Made by a program: the position numbers and the translations under genes
Assembly (NCBI GenBank): GCA_900404475.1
Contig: OUQQ01000597.1
Span: 1-12,375 of the forward strand
Reading direction: 5' to 3'
From: Spongospora subterranea
Taxonomy: Eukaryota; Endomyxa; Phytomyxea; Plasmodiophorida; Plasmodiophoridae
DNA: 12,375 nucleotides
Notes under the pieces: generated by a model
Told to the model about the DNA's origin: nothing
Database searches by the model: none
What the model saw: the letters and a program-made list of their open reading frames with translations, nothing else
Part shown: piece after piece, positions 7,054 through 12,375 of the stretch
Layout: every line of letters begins with the position of its first letter
How positions within the stretch are numbered: the stretch's first letter is position 1

Positions 7054-10000
7054 CTAAGAGTTGGATAATAATTTAGGAATATCAGTTATTGAGGATGTGG
7101 CGATTAAGGTTTGAATCATGGAGCGAATATGTGCGGCCATATCTTCGTCCGCATAGTCCCAACGCAAGCTAAGGGTAGTTCCATCTTCTGTCGCCTCAAT
7201 GCTCAGCGACCGGATCTGCAATCTCGTATCCATCATTCCCAGCTTAGGCGCCGTCGTTTTCAGAATCAACCCAGAATCCGGGAAAAATCTACAAACAACC
7301 TGTTCATATCGTACCTTGAGGAATTAAATACGAGGGGAATTTTTGAAAAAGATATAAGAGGGGGGAAACAAGCGACATTCCTTGAAAGTAGGTAGTGTTA
7401 AAAGTGTAATTTTCAAATTTGAAAGCAATTGCGAAAAAAGCCGGGGAAGTGGAATACACTTTTTTCCTCTTGGGAACCAAAGAATAAAACAGAAGCCGAA
7501 TCATGTGATACACATAAAGCGATGGATGCTAACCGATCGATAATAATTGCAATTTCGTTGACCAGTGTGAACCTGGGACTGCCGATAGCAATCATCTCAA
7601 CGAACTCGATCCGATGAGGGTGCAGTCCGTGACGTTGCATTGCTTCGTCCGTTGACACCAACTCGGTACGGTCAGCAGCCGATATCAACACACCTTCGAG
7701 ATGACCAAGAGCCTATAGGTAAAACCACAATTATGACAATAATCGGCGCGAAATGAGAAGCAAATCTGGCAACGATATATGATAGCAAAAGCGTGTAAAT
7801 TTATCAGGCAACAAGCAGTGACGAAATAGCAGAAAAAAGAGCAGCGACACTTGACTTAGATAATCGAGACTGACATTAGAACTGGATTGAATAACGCTAG
7901 CAGAGATGTGAATAGGAATGTCGCCTCCAGCAGAAACCCTAACAATAGACCCATTCGCAGGAAAATAACACGGAGTTGAAAGATCGTTCTCGATCTTCGA
8001 AGAAAGTACCGACCTAAAACCAGTTCATTGAACAAAATCCCTGGCTTAAAAGAAATCAAAATACAGAAAATGCGGATAAATATCGGGCACATGTGAGAAA
8101 ACCTCACAAATTTCGAGTTCGAATATCAAAGTAATCAAATTGAAAGCAAGGGTAGAAATCAGTTGTACATTTTCAGTCGCTCGCCATGGACTAAGACAAC
8201 ATTACGCGGCTTGACCTGATGCACGAGCTGCAGAATTCCTAACAGCGTTCAGAGAGTAGATCCATTGATATTCAACAGCAATCCAATAACCTTTGGCATC
8301 GGCATGCGCTGAAAATGACACTTTCGATACGCTGCAGTTGACAATGACGGCGGTTGCGCGATCAATCTGAATCTGCACCCGAATCCGTCAACGCTCAAAG
8401 GGCAAAGTCTAAAATTCATTCTTACTTTTTTCTGTCCCGCCAAGACTTTGTTGCCCACTGTCCCGGCGACGCAATACCCAGGCAATATTATCATGTTTTT
8501 GCTATCGCCGCACCTGACAATAGTATTGATTGCCGAGAACCACAACACCAAAAAATTTGTAAGCTTTTCGAACTTAATTGAAAACTGTATAATCATTGGC
8601 AAAAGTTAACGTTTGCAATGAACTTCAAATGACTGCAAAACGAAATGTTTAAGGGAAGGTAGGTACCAAGCTTTAAATATTTCTAGCGATTGTCCAGAAT
8701 GCAGCATTCCTGGAGTGGCGAACACGACCATAGGTCCTATACTGCGACGGAGTCAATGGTCTATCCTCGAAAAAACAACAGGCGCCGTACGCGTCGATGT
8801 GAGATTTTTGTAACGGCTGCAAATATGTCAGAAATTATAAATGAAACAGATGAAATTTACCTTGATATGGGGAAAATCGAAAATGTTCTGCTTCACGAAT
8901 GTCTTCTTAACATTCTCGTTCGTCCAGCTTATAAATAACTTATACTGGAAAGAAGATATCAGTAAAGCGGGAACATTTGGAAATTGCATTTACATATTGT
9001 GTGGCCCGAGCCGACAGTCCTTGGCTGCAGTAAACCGGAATTTCAAGCCCCATACGCTGCCAGTACATCTCGATCAACAACATCAATTCCTGAGCACGAC
9101 CTAAACGATCCGTCTCAGATTTGAGTGTAGAAAAAACAAAATAACTTGTTGAAAAATCGAAAATGCGTGAACTCAATAACATTACACATCTGATAGTAAT
9201 CCAATGCACACGTTTTAAAACAGATATGATACATCTACTTCAATGATAAGCAAAACAAAACAGAGGCGAAAACTTGAACAGTGGGATGAGCATACCAAGG
9301 GCGAAAACGGGAATCAGAACTTTGCCGCCTTGCATAACGCAATCGTTAATTTGTTGTAGGAGTTGCCGCTCGCGCAATCGCTTCGAATCTCGGATGGTCG
9401 TCGCGTAGGTCGATTCCGTAATTAGTATGTCGGGCATTAAACGGGGGACGGTTGCGGCACCCAGGTGTCGATCCGGGGTCATATTATAGTCTCCTGTGGA
9501 CACAACGCACAACGTTCAGCAAAAGGGCAGTCAAATTGTTATCATGTTCAATAAAGCAGCAATAGCACTGTGCCAAGCACAGCACAAAAAACAGTAAACA
9601 ACCTGAATATAATACTGATTGGTGTCCAACGCGAACAAGAAACATGGCCGCGCCCAGAACATGACCAGCATAATAGGGAGTGATCTCTATGCCCGAAATT
9701 GTAAGAGTTTGCCCAAGGCTCATGGAAGTCACTTTCGCCATGCATTTCCCGATATCGTCGGCTGTAAAAAACCCTTCGTGACTGCCGCCTTGCTTTTCCA
9801 CCGTAATCTTCCGATAGTCGTCCAGCAGTATCGGGCAAATTGCTCGGGTTGGATACGTCATTACAATGGGACCAGCGTAACCGCGAACTTCGCTCAGATA
9901 CGGCAACGACCCGCAATGATCCAGATGACTAAAAACACCTGTTTAAGCAGGGCAATCAAACCGAGATCTCAAACAAGGAAAAAAAACTTTGAAATTGAGA

Positions 10001-10385
10001 CGTTGAAACTGAACGGATATGCTGCAATTGAAGTGAAGTTGAGAAGCTTTAGCTTAGAAACTATGCGTCTCAAGTTTGCTTACAAATGGCTGATGATGAC
10101 ACAGTCTAAATATGGCGTTAGATCTTGTCTCGGAGAGATCAAATCAAAGTTCGGAAATCGCCGATGATCATCGAAGCCGGCGTGCATCCCTAAATACAAG
10201 TGAATGAGTCCAAACGATAAATTATCAGAGTGAAAGCAAAAAAAAAGCGAAACAGTTTGAGAAAAAACCATGGGAGATTTGTCCTGACCTGCATCAAACA
10301 TGATGTGCTTGCCACCAAGCCTGACAATAATACAGCTGCGGCCAACATCCTGACCGGCACCCAAAGGAATCACCTCAATATCCAT
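7054..10385 (-). CDS. INTS11: Integrator complex subunit 11 (RNA endonuclease), 14 exons, 603 aa
   Basis: Exons, in transcript order: 10289-10385, 10084-10189, 9603-9928, 9296-9493, 8994-9100, 8861-8944, 8791-8816, 8667-8741, 8426-8513, 8291-8372, 8169-8238, 7875-8013, 7534-7712, 7054-7288. They sum to 1812 nt, giving 603 residues; human INTS11 has 600. All 13 introns are GT-AG and every phase closes. The protein opens [20 protein letters not shown]. The metallo-beta-lactamase/beta-CASP zinc ligands are present: H67, H69, D71 and H72 (HFHLDHCG), H157 (YYAGH), D178 ([14 protein letters not shown]), E203 (ITESTYAT), H392 ([10 protein letters not shown]) and H414 (LVHGE). It should therefore be an active endonuclease that cuts snRNA 3' ends and nascent transcripts in the nucleus, paired with INTS9. 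The C-terminal part ([12 protein letters not shown]) matches the INTS11 dimerisation tail, not CPSF73. Least certain are the ends of exons 12 and 13. Confidence 0.95.
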
Positions 10386-10411
10386 TACGCGCCCTCGCCC
10401 TCGACGGCGTC

Positions 10412-10625
10412 AACCGGATCCGATTTTACCCGGTTAGCGGAATGAGATGATGTGGGTGGCTGCACCCCACTGAGACAAGACTACACAGTTTGCACCTAAA
10501 TAGCCCCCTAAAAACCCCGTGGTTTTGCGTTAGGGTATCAGATACCCTACACGTTTCCCATTGAGAAATGTACTGCATTTCACAATGCGGAGCCGTCGGG
10601 GACTTCACAGAGTTTAGGGTTTGGG
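10412..10625. promoter_or_regulatory. Cluster of small inverted repeats and telomere-like motifs upstream of INTS11
   Basis: Within about 140 bp upstream of the INTS11 ATG are AACCGG/CCGGTT (10412-10417, 10430-10435), GTGGGTG/CACCCCAC (about 10452-10470), AAAACC/GGTTTT (10511-10526) and a perfect 9-bp-arm palindrome TAGGGTATC-A-GATACCCTA (10531-10549). Telomere-like strings occur in both orientations: CCCTAAA at 10506, TTAGGG at 10530, CCCTA at 10545 and TTTAGGGTTTGGG at 10613. In plants short telomere-like boxes in promoters are known regulatory sites; a similar promoter role here is inference. Confidence 0.4.
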
Positions 10626-10892
10626 AGGTGTATTTAACCGCAAACTACGGTAAACTGTATTTCTCGGTGTTCTGTAATTGTTGCGTACACTCGCTGTCCT
10701 GTACCACAGCGTGTCCGCAGCTGAACATTGACGACGGTCATATCGTCTACCGAGAAGTGATCACGGACACGTTTGGCAATTTTTCGAAAGTTGCTTGACC
10801 CCTTGATTGCAGACTTGTCATTGATCACTTTCCTTTAGAAGATATACAAGATTTGCTATTGGTTCAGTTTCCTACTGACGTGGATAAGGGTA
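10626..10892 (+). other. No firm gene; weak plus-strand coding-like stretch
   Basis: A plus-strand frame (10568-10798) contains CTTACPQLNIDDGHIVYRE, whose Cys-Pro...Gly spacing recalls the start of a sushi/CCP module, and a second open stretch (LVIDHFPLEDIQDLLLVQF) follows in another frame after a stop. The pattern is too short to assign. This stretch may carry the INTS11 distal promoter instead. Confidence 0.25.
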
Positions 10893-11150
10893 TGGCAGAC
10901 GGCGCCACGGCGGGCTGTCTAACGAACAGTCTATGGCGATCATTCATTACTTTCAGGGATTGAGCCGTCAGATCTATCGCATGGAAACTGACCTCACGGA
11001 GCGGGTAGTCGTAGAACCGATGCAATTTCGGTATATACACTCAAAAAATCGAATGCCACAGTCAGAGTTTTCTCTGAACTACGTGTATACGTCGACATTA
11101 TTTGTCGCGGTGCGTCGAATAATCAACCTAACAAATTTTCATTATGTAGA
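10893..11150 (+). pseudogene. Broken copy of the 3' end of the gene at 11238-12160
   Basis: The plus strand here matches the C-terminal coding part and first bases of the 3' flank of the minus-strand gene at roughly 90% by eye. Shared protein includes LSNEQSMAIIHYFQGLSRQI and ERVVVEPMQFRYI. Compared with the intact gene it has an 8-nt insertion near 10903 (GGCG repeated), one A missing in the A-run near 11045 and one T missing near 11100, so it is frameshifted. In the first half most differences are at third codon positions (for example ATC/ATT, TTC/TTT, CAA/CAG), which suggests the copy came from a family member that was under protein-level selection for some time. No 5' half of the gene was found here. 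Confidence 0.8.
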
Positions 11151-11465
11151 CGATATTTCTTCATTTACCGAAGCCCCTGGAGGCTACGGTAAATAAAGAA
11201 AATCCTTTCAGGTGTATGTACAATGAAATTTTTAGGTTTATTCTTCGACGCACCGCGACAAAATAATGTCGACGTATACACATAGTTCAGAGAAATCTCT
11301 GACTGTGGCATTCGTTTTTTTCGAGCGTATGTACCGAAATTGCATCGGTTCTACGACTACCCGCTCAGGTAGGTCAATTTCGACGCGGTAAATCTGACGG
11401 CTCAATCCCTGGAAGTAATGGATGATCGCCATAGATTGTTCGTTGGACAGCCCGCCGTCTGCTAG
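10893..11465. repeat. Inverted repeat, arms about 10893-11150 / 11205-11465
   Basis: The two arms are the plus-strand pseudogene and the 3' end of the minus-strand gene, tail-to-tail. Homology continues about 30 bp past the stop of the intact gene (TAAACCTAAAAA against ATCAACCTAACAAA), so the duplicated unit was DNA including 3' flank. The spacer of about 55 bp is not shared. Confidence 0.85.
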
Positions 11466-12160
11466 TGGATCGATCAGCGTTGCGGCGTCGGCAAATTTCT
11501 GTTCGAACGTGTAAATAACGGCAAGTCCGTCTTTGCGGATTTCTGCATGCATTTGTTGTCCTCCGATTGTTGACATGAATATTCCTAACACCGTTTTTCC
11601 CTTAACTTGGTATCTCAGGATGTCGTGGAACACAAGGTCGCTCCGTACTGGCAGGGACCTGGCAATACTGGGAGTTAGCTGCGCTTCCACTCCGATAGCC
11701 CCTGCGGTGCTCTTTTTCTTCTCCTGCTGTATTGGAGTTGCAGCTAATTTTCTCTTCTTTTGAGCAAGTCCTAATACAGCAGGTCCTAAGTCTTCGTCGT
11801 CTTCATCGCCAGATCTGTATTTTTCAATTTCGCCTAAACAAAATAAGCAACACGTGAGTTTACCGATACGATTCAAGTACCTGATTGTTCCAGCTGAGTA
11901 GTAAGTTTTTTCAACTTCCCTGATAGAGTGGCAGTGACGAAGGCGCCAAAAAGACCTGGATTTGCATCTGGAAGATCCTGGGTTCTCATAGGAAGGACAC
12001 CACCACAATCTTGGTCCCACTTCTTCAGTTGCTGTATGCAGTCTACTGTATGAACAGCATCTGACCAGGCGTCAGCCTTCAGAGTTAGCGACGGTTTATT
12101 TCTTTTGGGTGCCATTGGTGAGAGTAGAGCGACGATAACAACGAACAAATGCACAACCAT
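11238..12160 (-). CDS. Unrecognised 276-291 aa protein, two exons (11881-12160, 11238-11833)
   Basis: I do not recognise this family. A 47-nt GT...TTTAG intron (11834-11880) joins LEQS to GEIEKYRSGDEDDEDL in frame and avoids the stop that otherwise ends exon 1. The first in-frame ATG (12160) has G at -3 and +4 and would add MVVHLFVVIVALLSP, a hydrophobic signal-like leader. The next in-frame ATG (12115) gives MAPKRNKPSL, a 276-residue basic start typical of a nuclear protein. From that second Met, residues 88-93 are acidic, 104-107 (KKRK) are a likely nuclear localisation signal, and 117-119 are again Lys. The C-terminal half is alternating beta-strand-like segments (TVLGIFMSTIGG, GLAVIYTFEQKF, RVEIDLPERVVVEPMQFRYI, ELCVYVDIIL). 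The stop is at 11238. A damaged partial copy lies downstream in inverted orientation, so this is a multi-copy gene. Confidence 0.65.
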
Positions 12161-12171
12161 CACGTCATCAT
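12160..12171 (-). promoter_or_regulatory. Three-codon upstream ORF overlapping the first start codon
   Basis: On the minus strand ATG ATG ACG TGA (12171-12160) ends on the first base of the in-frame ATG at 12160 (TGATG overlap). A scanning ribosome would meet it first, so it could reduce or divert initiation. The effect is inference from sequence alone. Confidence 0.4.
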
Positions 12172-12279
12172 GGCTGCATTAACAAAAATGCAAAAGTCTG
12201 CAGGAGTCATCTCGCTTGTCAGGCCTGCATCTACAAGGTTTGATTTTTTTGTCGCTTAAGCGTTCGAGCATCAATAATG

Positions 12280-12375
12280 TCATGTTAACGGTTTATCAGA
12301 TGGGGGACCCTTCAGCAGTGCTTCCAATCGATTGTCGATTCTGAGGGCATCCTGCACAAGCTTGTAAATGAAAGA
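12280..12375 (-). CDS. 3' end of an unidentified gene, cut by the window edge
   Basis: The minus strand from the window edge reads 31 residues without a stop, including LVQDALRIDNRLEALLKG, then TGA at 12282-12280. The composition (helical, amphipathic, charged/Leu) is protein-like, and it would be the last exon of a gene upstream on the same strand as the 11238-12160 gene. The length is short, so chance is possible. No family can be named. Confidence 0.3.
   Translation of the reverse strand, partial: SFIYKLVQDALRIDNRLEALLKGPPSDKPLT

Noticed and set aside
7413..7691. 92-aa minus-strand ORF as a separate gene
   Set aside because: Its first two thirds are exon 13 of INTS11; the rest is intron sequence.
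9619..10167. 182-aa plus-strand ORF
   Set aside because: It lies antisense to INTS11 exons 2 and 3 and intron 2 and has no protein-like motif.
10613..10625. TTTAGGGTTTGGG as an interstitial telomere tract
   Set aside because: Only one exact unit and one imperfect unit; too short for a telomere relic. Kept only as part of the motif cluster.
1..12375. Bacterial features, CRISPR arrays, phage or toxin systems
   Set aside because: No direct-repeat arrays or bacterial gene order; the genes have eukaryotic introns.

Overview
This is nuclear DNA of an intron-rich eukaryote, probably a protist. Two genes recognisable from their proteins are broken by short GT-AG introns. One is a BolA2-like gene with a single 68-nt intron. 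The other is an Integrator subunit 11 gene with 13 introns of about 44-245 nt. A third, unrecognised gene has a 47-nt intron. A decayed Tc1/mariner-type transposase lies at the left edge. Dense short introns, two-exon small genes and this transposon type would fit an oomycete or a plasmodiophorid-like rhizarian, but nothing here settles the species. There is no bacterial operon structure, tRNA, rRNA or CRISPR.

Layout: 1-831 is a broken Tc1/mariner transposase (+). 1286-1614 is a complete BolA2-like gene (+). 1646-2170 holds two head-to-head, mutually homologous fragments that look like retrotransposon gag. 2742-3980 (-) is a 412-residue protein with degenerate EF-hand-like helices and a PH-like domain. 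4560-5780 (-) is a 406-residue protein of unknown family. 5945-6906 is a decayed, partly palindromic region with two inverted repeat pairs. 7054-10385 (-) is INTS11 in 14 exons (603 aa). 10412-10625 is a cluster of small inverted repeats and telomere-like motifs just upstream of INTS11. 10893-11150 (+) is a broken copy of the 3' end of the gene at 11238-12160 (-), lying tail-to-tail with it. A partial gene end (-) runs off the right edge.

The functional core is housekeeping. INTS11 is the RNA endonuclease of the Integrator complex. BolA2 partners a monothiol glutaredoxin in iron-sulfur and iron handling. The other genes cannot be assigned a pathway. The most unusual feature of the window is that three separate loci, in about 12 kb, each hold diverged sequence copies in inverted orientation with a short spacer. 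Exon structures were worked out by hand from reading frame, splice signals and known family spacing; no search was run.
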